Shown: one piece after another, positions 26,601-40,000 of the stretch
Layout: the number at the start of each line of letters is the position of its first letter
Numbering within the stretch: the first letter of the stretch is position 1
Assembly: GCA_014905825.1 (NCBI GenBank)
Contig: JACGCN010000027.1
Span: 310,001-374,000, forward strand
Direction of reading: 5' to 3'
Origin: Lyophyllum atratum
Lineage: Eukaryota > Basidiomycota > Agaricomycetes > Agaricales > Lyophyllaceae
DNA length: 64,000 bases
Made by a program: the position numbers and the translations under genes
Notes under the pieces: model-generated
What the model saw: the letters and a program-made list of their open reading frames with translations, nothing else
Database searches by the model: none
What the model was told of the DNA's origin: nothing

Positions 26601-28151
26601 ATCGCGCCACACTTGGGCCGAATACTTCCAAAAAGAAGCTCTAGCTTTGATCGAAGAAAAATCTATCCCTGTGCTTGGAAGCACCTCGAAGCGCTTGGAC
26701 ATCGTTCAGGATGTGATCAACCTCCTACCCGTTCACTGGATCGCAGAAGAAATTGTACGTTTCTCTGCGACGTGATCTGTACACTTGTGACTTAATTCGG
26801 CGATTAGATGGCTCTTCCTCTGAAAACGAAAACCAATCAACGCGGCACTTGGTATGAGCAGGATATCTACAAAGAGTTTGCGGACGTTGGCCGGTTCGTC
26901 ATATATTTCATCTACATATGGCTCTGACCTCTTCTTCAGGTATGTTTTCTTGAATTTCGATCCTGTCAACGACTGGCATTTGCGGGAGGACGCCATCGCC
27001 ACCTTCTTGAAGGTCTTCGCAGTTACTCAGGGCCATTTCGAAAAGATGAGAGATCACGTAAGTATATTGGTTCTGATACGGCTGAAGTGCTCACCGAACA
27101 CATCCAGTTTTCCATCGTTGACACCCTCAACGAACTTGCAATCGAGAGCCACCATGGTTATCAATATTTGCACCATGTCTCCAAGGCGTTCAAAGATAAA
27201 AATGTGACGATAGAGGAACTGTCTGCCTATGTTTTTGCTGCTGTGATCCCTACCTCTGCACACTTTTCCCAGGCCATTACCCATGTCGTCGATTTCTATC
27301 TTGACGAAGACAAGCAGACAGAGCGAGCTGATATCGTGAAGCTGTCCGCGTCAGTAGAACACAGGCAGGAGAATGTTGACAAGATCATGGCGTATGTTCG
27401 TGAGGCTCTGCGTAAGTATCTGCTATTTGCTCCTCCTGGTTAATATATCTTACTGATTCAATATTACAGGCATCACTCCAACTGTAAGCATAGGATCTCT
27501 TTCACCTTCAAAATGTTTTGGCGCTAAACTCTGTTTAAAGGTCTCTGGAGTCTACCGCACTGCGGGACAGGACATCCCAATTCCCGGCTACAAGACAGTC
27601 AATGCACAGGAGAGGGTCTTCGTCAGCCTTGTCGACGCCAACAGAGATGTAGGGATGGATCCAGTTTTCCACCCATGCCCTTCTGACGTGTTAAATAGTC
27701 GACTGTATTTGGTGAAGACCTCGCAGCTGCGGTATACGATCGCCCCGCCAGACAATCCGGCATTGTGGGGCTGGGAGAGCATGGGTGAGCGTTCCTGATC
27801 CAGGCTATCCTCCATGCTGTTGTTAAACGTCGGTTTCCGGCAGACTGTTATCATCCGCATTCTTTGATTCTGTAAGCACATAATTCAACCGACGTGTCTT
27901 TTCCCTTGCTCATAGCCGCAGATTGTGCCCACTATCCTCGGAACTCTGCTTGGTTTGAAAAACCTCAAACGTGGCCCTAACGCCTCTGGAAAGCTTGCTA
28001 AGTTTACGGAATCATGGCACGGAAGCCAGAGACAACTTTACATCAACACGAACGGAGACGTTACACCTTTCCCAGATTCTCTATTCGTCGAGGTATGTTC
28101 CGTGTGCCCCTCTTCGCGAATCTAATCTAAACATTGCGCTAGTTCGATTGA
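23659..28151 (+). CDS. Fatty acid dioxygenase, Ppo/linoleate diol synthase family
   Basis: Two-domain enzyme making oxylipin signals from C18 fatty acids. The N-terminal cyclooxygenase-like peroxidase domain is complete: YNDLPHPPNSYVGP, HSIFNTDHHDWTINRASSY, LDLSILYGSS, then EFNLLYRWHATLS with the radical-forming Tyr and proximal haem His, and GAGLCPGYTISRAIL. The C-terminal P450-like domain has EALR with the K-helix pattern and TVSGVYRTAGQDIPIPGY, and ends LYINTNGDVTPFP...LFVEFD, with the last two residues on a short final exon. At the haem-binding loop the reading is GLGEHGLLSSAFFD; the Cys expected after EHG (usual G-x-H-x-C-L-G) is Leu. The dioxygenase half should work, but the P450 half probably cannot isomerise the hydroperoxide, as known for PpoC-type enzymes. 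Many introns; no frame breaks found. Confidence 0.92.
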
Positions 28152-28872
28152 TACAAAATATCCATGTATTAAATCCATACCCCGTTGATATAATATTTAA
28201 TTCTCAATGACCAATGGTGTTGTACTATACCTATTGGGCGGGACTGCCCGCCGTTCCACACAGTGACTCGATCTTATACCGCTATTTACGTGGTGGATTT
28301 TTTCTGTCTAACCAGACCCCTTTGTGTGACGCCTGGGTGCCTGCTCTTGTGTTATTTTTCTAGTTTTCATGCTGAGCATCAGCGATAGTAGAACGAGCCC
28401 TTTTCTAGATCGGGTTTTGACTGGGAGCATAGAGAGCAGTGATTCGAACGTACTATGTCAAAAGTAGCGGGGTCTGCGTAGAGAAAGGAGGTACGACCGA
28501 TGTGTCTGTTTAGGAGAGACCAGGGTCTGCGGCGAAACGGCGCGCACTTGGCGCGCACCGAACGATTATTGTCGATCGATCACCACTTCCAAATCGGTGC
28601 ATGTTGGTTCATCGTACCAGTCACGGGACCTCATGCACGCGTCCTCTCATTGTTTGTTGCACCGAGCTTAGCTGTCTCGTCGTTGCCATACGCGTTCCTC
28701 TCCTCCATATCCTCTCTTTCTCTCATACCACACTGATACCAACATATTTCAGGGATTATACCAAGTCTGCGATCGCTCACCTACCGCCTGGATCTTTAAC
28801 ATTTAAGACCTCGACTTACGACTGCGACCGCCATCATTCTTAGCCTCTGGGTTTATACGACCGGCTCCAGCC
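28152..28872. other. Intergenic region upstream of the myosin gene
   Basis: This 721 bp gap between two plus-strand genes shows a pyrimidine-rich stretch (about 28676-28740, tctcctccatatcctctctttctctc) that is likely part of the myosin promoter or 5' leader. No gene is seen. Confidence 0.45.
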
Positions 28873-31800
28873 ATGCCTGCACCTCGGCCATCGCAGAGTG
28901 CAGAGGCAGCGCGTGCAGCAGCTCAACAAGCCGAATTCAATGAGAAGAAATGGGTTTGGGTCCCGGATGCAAAAGAGGGATACCTTGCCGGCTGGGTTAA
29001 CAGAGAAGAGGATGATGCTGCTGAAGTGATCATGGCTGCAGGAGGAGATGTACGTCTTATTCTTACTGTCGTATCTCTTGAATACTTATAACATCTTTCA
29101 TTAGTTTCGACGAGTACCCTTTGAAGCACTATTCAAGATGAATCCTCCTAAATTTGATCGCGTAGAAGACATCGCAGATCTAACCTTTCTCAACGAAGCA
29201 AGTGTTGTGCACAACCTTAGACTAAGGTATGGTTCCGGAGCTATCTATGTAAGCATACCACTTGTCAATAGAAACGCTTCGCTGATCGCAAGTTCTGTGT
29301 TAATAGACCTACTCTGGCTTATTTCTTGTAGCTATCAATCCATATCAGAACCTACCACTCTATTCGGATGCCATCATCCAGCAATACCGTAATAAGCGGA
29401 GAGACGAGAATCCTCCTCACATATTTGCAGTGGCGGAACGTGCTTGGATTAACATGGGGGAGGAACGGGAGAATCAGAGTATTTTAATCACGTATGCCGT
29501 CAATCCCTTTCATTGCGAATTACAAATCTGACCTATTTAGTGGCGAGTCTGGTGCGGGGAAGACAGAAAGCACCAAGAAGGTCATCCAATACCTTGCAGC
29601 TATCGCCACTGATGCTCACTTACCCACAACACCTTCACATTCCCGAACACCCACTCTCGGCGGAGCGCCTTCCTTTATTTCTATGCCCTCTAGTGGCCTC
29701 CCCAGGAGTAATTCTCTTCGTAGAGGTCAATCAATCTCCCAATCCATGACAGGCAGCGGTTCACACCTGAACGCGAAAGGCCGTCTTGGTCTTCTCGAAC
29801 GCCAGATTTTACAAGCTAACCCCATACTGGAAGCTTTTGGCAATGCGCAAACTCAACGCAACAACAACTCGAGTCGTTTCGGGAAGTTCGTGCGGATAAC
29901 TTTTTCACCTGATGGGAGCATAGCCGGCGCCAACATCGATTGGTACCTGCTGGAGAAGAGTCGTGTGGTAGTGAGAAGCGAAGCTGAGAGGAGTTTCCAT
30001 GTATTTTACCAATTACTCACAGGAGGTGGGGTGTTGAAGGGTAGGTAAGCTCTATGTTCATATAACATTGCGCAGCTGAAGTCTTCTAGACGAGCTTCTG
30101 TTGGGAGGCGGCGTAGAAGACTACGAATACCTCAACAAATCCAGGCGGGAGGTGGACGGAGTTAACGATCGAGAGGAGTGGAACGCCTTAAAGGTAATTC
30201 GTCATGGTTGTTTCTCTACTCTAGAGTCTCATAGTTTATTAGGCAGCGCTTGATGTCGTAGGATTCACCCCCGCCGAGCAGTTTGATCTTTTCCGTGTTG
30301 TGGCGGCTATTCTCCATATCGGCAACATCACCATCACTTCTACGAGGGCCGATGACGCCGTCATGCCCGACCCTTCTCAAGCGGAACGCGTCTGCCATCT
30401 TCTCGGCATTCCCATCGCTGAATTCACTCGCGCTGTTCTTCGTCCTCAAGTTCTTGCTGGCAGGGAGTGGGTTTCCCAAGCGCGAACCAGGCAACAGGCG
30501 GTCGACGAGCTGTCGGCACTGTGCAAAACTCTCTACGAAAAATCTTTTGGGTCACTCGTCGACCGGATAAACCGCGCGCTTGACCGACCTTCCTCGAAGT
30601 CCACTTTCATTGGTGTTCTGGATATTGCCGGGTTTGAAATTTTCGAGACGAATGCGTACGAGCAGTTGTTGATCAACTACACCAACGAGAAACTACAGCA
30701 ATTCTTCAATCACCACATGTTTGTGCTCGAACAGGAAGAGTACGCTAGGGAAGGTATCAGATGGGATTATGTGAACTTTGGGCTTGACTTGCAGCCCACT
30801 ATTGATCTCATCGAGGCGGGTGGTAACGTCATTGGTATCCTTAGCTGCCTGGACGAGGAGTGCATCATGCCCAAGGCTACAGATTTGACCTTTACTCACA
30901 AGTTGAATTGGATATGGGCCGGTGAAGAGGGAGAGGATGAGCCACGACATCCTGGTCGCGACAAGTACGAGCCTTCTAGGTTCGAGCAGGGCTTCATCAT
31001 CCAACACTATGCGGCAAAAGTCGAATACCGAACAGACGGGTGGTTGGAGAAGAATAAGGATCCCTTAAACGACAATCTGACGCGTGTCCTTGCCTCATCC
31101 TCCGAACGATATGTCGCGTCGCTATTCGCAGAATATCGCGACATACCCTCTGGACCAGGCGGTGTTGGGAATATGTTCACGATGGGCAAGAAGCGCGCTT
31201 TGAAAAAGGGAGCTTTCAGGACCGTCGGCCAGCGGCACAAAGAGCAGCTCTCCAGTTTGATGCTACAGCTGAAGGGTACTCAGCCGCACTTCGTTCGATG
31301 CATCGTTCCAAATTCAAACAAGAAACCTGGTCGTATCGATGTACCCCTCGTTCTTGACCAACTACGCTGCAATGGTGTCCTGGAAGGCATCCGAATCGCT
31401 CGACTTGGTTATCCAAACCGTCTGCCCTTTGTCGAGTTTCGCCAGCGGTATGAAATCCTCACGCCTGGGGTCATTCCTCGCGGTTATATGGACGGTCGTG
31501 AAGCATGTAGGCGAATGGTGAATGCTTTGGAACTCGATGAAGCGATCTATAAGATCGGCACTTCCAAAATATTCTTCAAAGCCGGAGTTTTGGCCGAACT
31601 CGAAGAGCGTCGTGATCTACTTCTATTCGATGTGTTCTCCCGGCTGCAGGCTGTCGCAAGGATGTGGACCGCTCGCAGGCAGATGAAGAAGGTTTTGAAT
31701 CGTGCAGTGGCTATCCGAACTATCCAGCGAAACGCGCGCGTTTATGGGGAGTTACGAGACTGGCCGTGGTGGCAATTATACACCAAGGTATGTCGACCGC

Positions 31801-34800
31801 GTCTTTAAGTTGATGATTCAGCTGATGACGACATCAGGTTCGCCCATTGCTCGCGGCGACTCGTAACGACGATGAACTCCGGCAGAAAGAGGCGGAGCTG
31901 GCGCTGATCAAAGAACTAGCGGAGCGGGACAAGCAGGAACGAGAAGCATTGGAGACTCTGAAGATGTCTCTGGAGTCTGAGAAGAGGAAGGTAGAGGACG
32001 AGTTGGAAGCTGAACGTGCTCTTGCGTTAGACAAAGACACGTTGCTGGAACGAAGCAAGAAACGCGAAGGGGAGTTGGAAGACGAAGTTGCAGCTCTGCA
32101 AGGCGACCTCGACGTCTTGGATTCGCAACTGGACCGTGCAATGAAACTCCAGAAGGAAAGCGAGGAGAAGCATGAGACACTCCTCAAAGCCTTCGACCAG
32201 GCGGCTGAACATCTTGTCCGACTTGAACACGAGGAGAGGGAATGGACGACTCGAGAAGAGGAGCTCAATGATTTGCTTGGTAAAGCCCAGGAAGAGATAG
32301 ATACTATGCATGGACGTCAGGACGATCTTCACAAGCTGAGCGAGGAGCTGAAGAACTTGGCTTTGCAACGTGAGGAGGATTTGGCCAGAGCAAAGGAGCG
32401 AATGGACGTCGCCGTCAGGGAGTTGGAGGGAAAGCTCGCAGTGGAGCTTCGAAACAAGTACGACTTTGTTTCGTATCTTTTATACAATGCTAAAAAAAGA
32501 AAAATTTCAAAACATTTCAGGGACTTGATCAAGAGCAAGAGCGACGACCTTGAGCAGGATGCTCGACAGGCTAAGGAACAGCTTGCTGAAATGGCGCGCA
32601 CGGCAACTGAGTATTCCACGATGATTCAGAAGAAGGAGGAACAGATAGCCAAACTGTCTGTCCAGCTTGATTCAACGAAAGCCACGAACAGCAAAGCCTT
32701 GAAGGAGATCGTCGAACTTCAAAACGATATAGAGACGCTGATGGCCGAACTTGACGCTGAGAAGGGAGATAGGGTATTGGACGTCGCTGCGAGAAAGAAA
32801 TTGCAAGAGGAAGTCGACCAATTGCGGTCTCTGATGGAGGCCAAGACCAGTGAAGAAAGTCGTCGCAATGAAGTGGAGAAGAGGAAGGAGGAAGAACTCG
32901 CCAATCTGCGCAAGCAGGTTATCACCCTGCAGCAAGAGCTCACTGAATCTCGTCGCGTGGCGTTTGAAGGACACAGCAAGCTCAAATTGGAATTAGATCA
33001 CTCTGTACGGGAGCACAAGGCCCTGGTGCAGAGCCACAAGTCATTATCTGAACGAGAGAGCGCCGCTCAATCGCACCTCTTGAAGGCGAACACGACTATT
33101 TCCGACCTGGAGAAGGTCAAGCGGTCAACGGAGTCGGAACTCCAGTCACTTCGCTCGCGCCAGCATGATTACGAGAACCAGATCGCCGAAGCCACGAAGG
33201 CCAAAGAGGTACGACTATTCCCGTTGTAGGCATACCCCTGTTGATAACACCTTCAGGGTCTTGACCGACAACTCGCGTCGGCTCAAGCCAAATATCACGA
33301 CTTTGAGGATGTAGTGCTCGAGCTTCAGCGAGAAGAAGAATCTCGTCACCGTCAGCTGGAGACAACCCGGAAACAATTGGAAGCGGAATCAGCCAAACGT
33401 GCTAAACTTGAGCAAATCGTTTCTAACCAGAAAGTCGAATTGGGCAAGCTCAAGGACATCAATATCAAGATCGACCGCGAGTTGAACAAGGCCTTGAATG
33501 ACCTGAAGGCGCGCGAGTGGGAGGTCAAGCAGCTCGAGTCGAAGCAAGACAAGACGATCGTAGAACATGTCCATGTTTTGGAGGAGGCGAAGCGTGTGAC
33601 TGATAGGCAGCTGGAGGAGGCTCGCAAGGAGTTGGAGAAGAACGTGGCATATATCCGATCCCTGGAGAAAGCCAAGACACGTCTAGCTGGGGAAGCCGAG
33701 GATCTTGTGCGGGAGACAGAGAAGGAGCGGGTCGAGCTGCGGAATAAGGAAAAGAATGCCCGGGCACAGGAAGAGAGAGCTGCCAAGGCAGCGGCTGACG
33801 TTGAGAAGGAACGGCATGCCAAAGAAGTCGCGCAGCTGCACGCTCGTCGCCTCCAGGACGAGGTTCAGGCCGCTAAGCAACAGGTGGAGGAACTCACCCA
33901 GCAAGTTACTCTTGTTCAACGGTCAAAGGACACCTTGGAGGCTGAGCTCGACCGGATAGCGGACGAGACCGAGAGTAACCATTCCATGGCGAAATTCCAA
34001 CGCCAGTACGAGACGCGCATCGCAGAACTCGAAAGCCGGTTAGAGGAGAGTGAAGCCGCCCAGGTGACGAGTGCAAAAATCAAGGATCGCGTTGAACGGC
34101 AGCATGCGGAGATCCGGCAGCTTATCATGGACAGCGGGCCTTCGGACCAGGACTTCCAGACGCGGCTCTTGCATGAGCTACAGCTTGCAGATAATGCCTT
34201 AGGAAAGGAGATGTCGGGTCGTGCCGGTGGGATGCGTTCAAGTGGGGCACATGAGTTGCGCAACTTCGCCAATCTCACACCAACAAAACGCCCGTCCAAT
34301 GCGAACTCGCGTCTTGTCACGGATCCAGGTTCTCCCTCGCCTCGACCGCCGGATAAGCAGGTGGCGGTACTTAAACAGCAAGTACAAGCGTTGGAGATCC
34401 GGATGGCTGCGTCAGAACGGGTTCGCCGCCACTTAGAGAGCTCCATACGCGACATGACTTCGGACTTGGAGAACAGTGATGGCTCCAAACAGTTCTTGCA
34501 ACAGTATCGTTCGCGGTTGTCGAAGGAGAATGCTAGGTTGGCAGAATTACTGGAGGAGGAGGCAGAGGCCCGTCGTGCTGCGGAGGCTGCTCAGATCGGC
34601 GGTGTCCAGGCAATGTGGACAAAGTTCCAGGAGACTATCGCCACTGAGCGGGACAATTACTCTCGACTTGAAGAGTCGAGGAAAGCCCTTGTAAGTCATC
34701 GAGCACACTAGTAATACCTCTACTGTGCTCACATTTCGGTTCTGTAGCTTGTCCAGCAGCGTACAGCGCAGGCAGAAGTGGAAGCTCAACGTGGACAAAT

Positions 34801-36825
34801 ACGCGAATTCACTCAAGCGAAGAAGCAGCTGCAGGGAGACGTCATTGAACTACGTGAACAACTCGAGATAGTGAAGAACGAGGCTTCCGGTTAGTTTGCA
34901 CATCATTGATAATCTTCTGACCATGATTCATGATGTCTTTTGAATAGATGCTAAGCGACAGTTGGCGAAACGGCGCCAGGAGGACGAGGTCAATTCACAC
35001 TCATCGTCCGCCGCAACATCAGGTATTACTTCAGCCGATTCCAATATTTCCCTGCACTATACGATCTGACCCCTTCAATAGAGTTACGTGCAATCATCGA
35101 GACTTACAAAGCCAAGGAACAGTCGTATCAGGAGCGTCTGGAGGCCACGGAAATCGCAAGAGCTAAAGCCGCCCGTGGAGAGGCATTCGGTATGCACAGA
35201 GCCTTGCCTTATTTTCGTTCAGGCTCACATGTGTTTACATATCTGCAGCGCGCCGTACACTGGTCGAAACGGAGAAATTACAATCTGAGAACGCGGCTGC
35301 CCGTAAGTCGGCGGAAGACCGCTTACAAGCTGCGGAGGCAAGGCGACGAAAGCTGGAGGCAAAACTCGAGGAAGAGGGACAGGAGTCGTCAGATGTAGCG
35401 GTGGCGCGGCAGCGCCTGCAAGTTGAGTTAGAGGACGAGAGGGAGCAGCATCAGAAGGACCTCGCTGAGCGAGACTTCGCGGCTGACCAGACGAGGAAGA
35501 AGTATCAAGGTACGTTTGTTCCCGTCTTTGACGCATGCAACTGAAGGTTGCGTCTCTCATTTACAGCTGAGCTGGCACAACTGAGTGAAGGTACGAATCA
35601 GTGGGGTGTAGTGCGAATTTTTAGCTTACTTTAGTCCTTCTGTTCATCAACAGAATTGCAATCACAGCGCGACACCATTAGCCGGCTCCGTGAAGACAAC
35701 CGCAAAACTCGTTCTGATTACGACGAACTCCAGTTGCGCTTTGACGATGAAGTCTACAACAGCGGTGGTTGGAAGAAGGAGAAAGAGCGCATGGAGACCA
35801 AGATCAGCGACATCAACAAAGCATATGAAGCATCAACTGGTGCCCAAGCTGAGCAGCAAACGCAAATTGTTGCTCTGCACTCTCAGGTTCGGGAGCTGCG
35901 TGGCGTGCTTGATGACGCCGAAGCGGATCGAGCGCTTTTGCAGAAGGCACGAAGAGCACTACAGGCGGAGCTGGAGACTATCAAGCTTGACCATGTGGAC
36001 ACCAATAAGATGTCGTCGGATCGAGAGTTCCAGCGACTGCAGCTGAAGAAGCAGGATCTCGAAAGATCACTAGAGGAGCAGGAGGACCGAGTGACAAATG
36101 CGTTCGAGAGGATGAAGAAAGCAGAAGGATATGCAAGCGAGTGTCAGATGGAGCTGGGGAAAGTGAGAGTGGAGAATTCAGAGCTCGACAGAATCAACGT
36201 ATGTCGCAAGTTCCATCTCGCAAAGCTCTGCCCTGACAATAAAGGTAGGCAAACCTGGAGAAGCAGCTCAAGGAGCTGAATTTGCAAATTGTGGATCTTG
36301 AGACGAAGTCATATTCTAACTCTCCCCGTCCCACAACCACATCGCGAAGGATGGAGAGCCGCATTGAGGAGCTCACCAGCCAACTCAGCCAAACAAACAA
36401 GGACAAAACAGATGGTTCGCGTCTCCACCGTTCTGCGGACAAGATTGCTCGCGATACGAAGTTCCAGCTCGCGGAGAGCGATCGAGCGCGCTTGAAGCTA
36501 GAGGAGGAGCGCAAGGCCTATGAGGCGCAGCTGCAGAGCCTCCGTCAGGCTATGGATGCTATGGTATGCTCTTGGATTAATTTAATTTCTTCTGCTGATC
36601 TCGGCGCATGTGCAGCAAACGGAGGAAAGCAATCTTCAAACAGCCAAGCGGCGTGCCGAAAGAGAGGCGGTCGATTACAAGCAAAAAGCCTTAAAGTAGG
36701 TATAAATGCTTCTATCAATTCAATTACATCTGACTTTCTTATTCAGCCTCGAACGGGAGCTTGAACGGCTGCATAACCGCCTTGACCGACCGGCGGCTGC
36801 GAGCGGTGGCTCACCTCGAAAGTAG
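28873..36825 (+). CDS. Class II myosin heavy chain
   Basis: Conventional two-headed myosin that drives the cytokinetic actomyosin ring. An SH3-like N-terminus ([18 protein letters not shown]) leads into the motor: P-loop [10 protein letters not shown], switch [11 protein letters not shown], switch [22 protein letters not shown], and the actin-binding region with [12 protein letters not shown] and the SH helices [24 protein letters not shown] (split here: [20 protein letters not shown]). The lever arm has an IQ-like segment ([12 protein letters not shown]). A very long heptad coiled coil rod follows, about 2,200 residues in total, ending [17 protein letters not shown]. Loop 1 carries an unusually long Ser/Thr/Pro-rich insert (29610-29780). 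The rod is interrupted by a non-helical Ser/Pro stretch (34208-34362). One rod intron (32458-32520) is stop-free and a multiple of three. Confidence 0.95.
32458..32520 (+). other. Stop-free 63-nt intron in the myosin rod
   Basis: It begins gtacga, has a tgctaaa branch-site match and ends atttcag. It contains no in-frame stop and is 3n, so retention would insert 21 residues (hydrophobic then Lys-rich, unlike the rod). Removal restores continuous heptads, so it is called an intron. Confidence 0.8.
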
Positions 36826-37041
36826 ATGCTTCATTCGACGGACACATACTATTTCGCTACGACCCAATGACTCAGCATTCGCACATTGTATCTTACTCAC
36901 GTCTGTACATTTACCATCTGTGTAACGAACATTTTCGTGGACTATTTCTTCTTCGCTGGCGTAGGTAATAGCTCATGATGCATGAGGCCTAAGGACTCCT
37001 GAAAATGGATGGAGTGTGACGAGGTGGTCACACCTTTACCC

Positions 37042-40000
37042 CATGATGTCGTTCTCGAAAGACCGGTACTACTGGACCCAGCTCAGGCTTGCTCTTACTT
37101 CAGGCCAGTGGTCGTCCACATACCCCGCAAGGGCTCTCAACGGCGCCGCTCTTCCCTGGTCCGAGCTCTTTCGTAAGTTCAACAAACACTGCAGGGGGTT
37201 CCAGGATGTAGCACAAGTCGCGTCACAGACACATGCATTAGCCTTGCTACTTTCCGCAAATTCGCAAGATGAGGCCCAGGATGATGCGCCCGGGGAAGGA
37301 GAGAGTATTTATCCACTGGAATTGGGTCAGGAATGCATGCTGCCAGAGGAACGAATCGAGGAGGCACGGACGGGGTACGAGGAATTGAAGCGGGTCAAGT
37401 CGTCCAATTTCGACGTACGTTCGAAACTGAGTCCTAGTCAATCGGCAATAATCCGATCTTCTACAATGATATAGACACTAAATTTTGCGTTGGCGTACTA
37501 CGCATATGCTCTGGGCAACCCATCACAATGTCTTGAACACCTATCCAATGTCCCTGACTTCTTAAACCTGCGAAATCGCATCCCCTCAGAATCCGATACC
37601 TCCACACGGGCGAGCACAGCGACTGGGCATACGCATCACCTAGGACTACATGTCCCAGGCTTCTCTAATGCGCCGTCGATCTCATCGGCGGGCGGGAGCT
37701 CTACATCCCTCGCAGACTCATCCGCGTCCGATATCAAGGACGGAACGGCATGGGCGCTTACTGAGACGATACGGAGTATATGTTTACGAGGTACGAGATA
37801 CTTCTGCTCATATCTTATGTGCACTCAATACGTATTCCAATAACAGGCATGTCTCATGAAAAGCTCTCACCCACCGATCCCCAAGCCGCGCTGAAAGCTT
37901 ACGGTGCCGCCCTTCCCCTCCTCAGAACCCTCGGCACCCTCCTATCTGACTCTGAATCTTCGTCCACCCCTTCCTCGAACGTCAAAATGTTCCTGCAGCA
38001 TCGTGAGTTGTGGCGGTGGGTCGAGCGGCTGCTATGGCGCACAATCGTACTTTCCGCACATGTATCAACCCCGGAGGGCAGCGACACCCCGGAGACTGAC
38101 GTGTGGACGTGGCTCCGGCAGTATAGCGCCTGCAGCAGGTACTGGCCTGCGACGTTCCGCACCGCACATCGCTCGACTGTGTCTGTGATATACCTCCGTG
38201 CACTCATTCTGCGATACCATCCGATACATGTACGCACAGAATCCACCGACATGACCTTAGGATCGACATCGGATTCGGGATTAGGCCAGTCATCACCATC
38301 GGGCGCAACAACAGCAGGGGGGGCATGGTTGGCGACCGCTAAAGCGGTGGTGAATGACTACCGCGCGATCCTTAGCGCGTGCACTAGTTTCCCGCGTGCG
38401 GGGGAGCGGAATGTTCGGGTCGAAGATTTTGTGGATCTCTGTGTAGGTGTGTGGGAGGCTGGGGGCGCGAGCGGTGAAGGCGCAGGGTGGGTCCTCGATG
38501 TGAGTTTTCCACTATCACACTCAGCATTCCACGCATAACTAAGATACTTGCCACGTTACCTAGATCCTCTGGTGGGCCACCCGCCTCACCTTCAACTCCC
38601 ACCGTGTCCTGCGACACATGACGCGCCTCCTACATGTCTCGGGCGATACCGCCCTCGCCCGCCGTACTCTCCTCCTATATACCCAAGTCGTCGGCAAAGC
38701 ATATGAAGCCAGTCGCGCTGACTCCGCTAATAACAGCGGCGCCACCGTAAATTCCAACGACGCAAGTAGTGGAGACCTAAGTGCGGATATGCCGGGAGAA
38801 GTAAACTTGAGCGAGGAAGATGCGTACTCAGACACGGATACGGATCAGGCATGGGTGGAGACACTCGTTGCAGGTGCGCGGATGCTTTGTCGTTCGGCGG
38901 CGGCGCAGGGTGGGCTTGAGGGGCTGAAGGAGGCGAGGGAGGCAGGAGTATGTGTTGATAAGGCACGGACGAGACTACGCCCAAGTGGAAGTAAGAGGGA
39001 TTCGGTGCGGTTAGGTGCCAGTGTGGATCTGGCGGAGGGTGTGTGGTATGTCGTTATGGCATTGAAAGGTGTGTATCCCCACCGTCGTGCATGACTAGGA
39101 TCTAACTTTTCTCGCTCCAGAGCACGACCCGCATACGCGCCCCACGCGCCTTGAAGCCGCTCACGCCCTGTTCTTGCGTGCATGCGCCCTGCCAGACGCC
39201 GAGGAAGAAACCGCTTCAGATCCAGCAGCCCTCTACCACCTTGCCTTGTCTTTTGCGCGTCCAGGTACCACACACGACCTCGAGCAGGCCATCCTTAATG
39301 CAGGGCGCGCCGTCGAAGGTGACCCCAAAGAGGTCCGGTATTGGCACCTGTTCGGCCTCCTGCTCGCGGCGGCGGAGAAGTGGAGCGAGGCGGGTGAGAT
39401 TTTGGATCGTGGGGCGGAGGTTGGGGAGGAGAGCGTTGAAGGAGATGGTAATGTGAATGGGGCAGAGGAGGTAGAGGAGGGGAGCGATGGGGATACGCTG
39501 CAGGTTCCGGGGTCGGGGTCAAACGTGAACGGTACTGGGGAGGTAAGGGAGAGGGACTTCGGGGGAAGGGGGAAGGTAGGCAATGTGGATCCAGACGTGG
39601 ATGGAAGTACAGAGTCTACGGATACCCTCCCTCGCTCGAACAGCCAGTTAAATGGAAATCAGAGTGGTGGGATACCCCCTCCGCCTATTGCATCGGCCTC
39701 TGCATCGTCGTCAGGCCGGGGTCCCATCCTAAGTGATATGCGGATCCCGCCTCCCGCCTTCCTTCTCGCGCCAGCACAGGACCACCCGCTGCCGTCAAAG
39801 CAGGAGCGCTTTGAGCATGCGTTGCAGCTGCGGATGACGCAGGGTGTACTGGCAGAGGTGGTTGAGGGTGCGGAGGGTGCGGAGGAGAAATGGCTTGAGG
39901 TGTTCTCGTGGGTTGCCGAGAGGCGGGCTGCAGGTGCGGGTGAACGTGAGTTTTACTCCTTCCTCCGTCAAGCTCTTTCTTTTGCTTATATTACTCAATC

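Noticed and set aside
23659..28151. Ppo gene as a pseudogene
   Set aside because: Apart from the missing Cys all segments join in frame and the dioxygenase residues are intact, so it is more likely a functional single-activity enzyme.
28431..28470. tRNA-like T-arm (gattcgaac)
   Set aside because: No acceptor stem or D and anticodon arms can be folded around it.
31834..34488. Long Ser-rich open frames on the minus strand opposite the myosin rod
   Set aside because: They are the antisense of Glu/Lys/Leu heptad codons, have no family features and overlap a clear coding exon.
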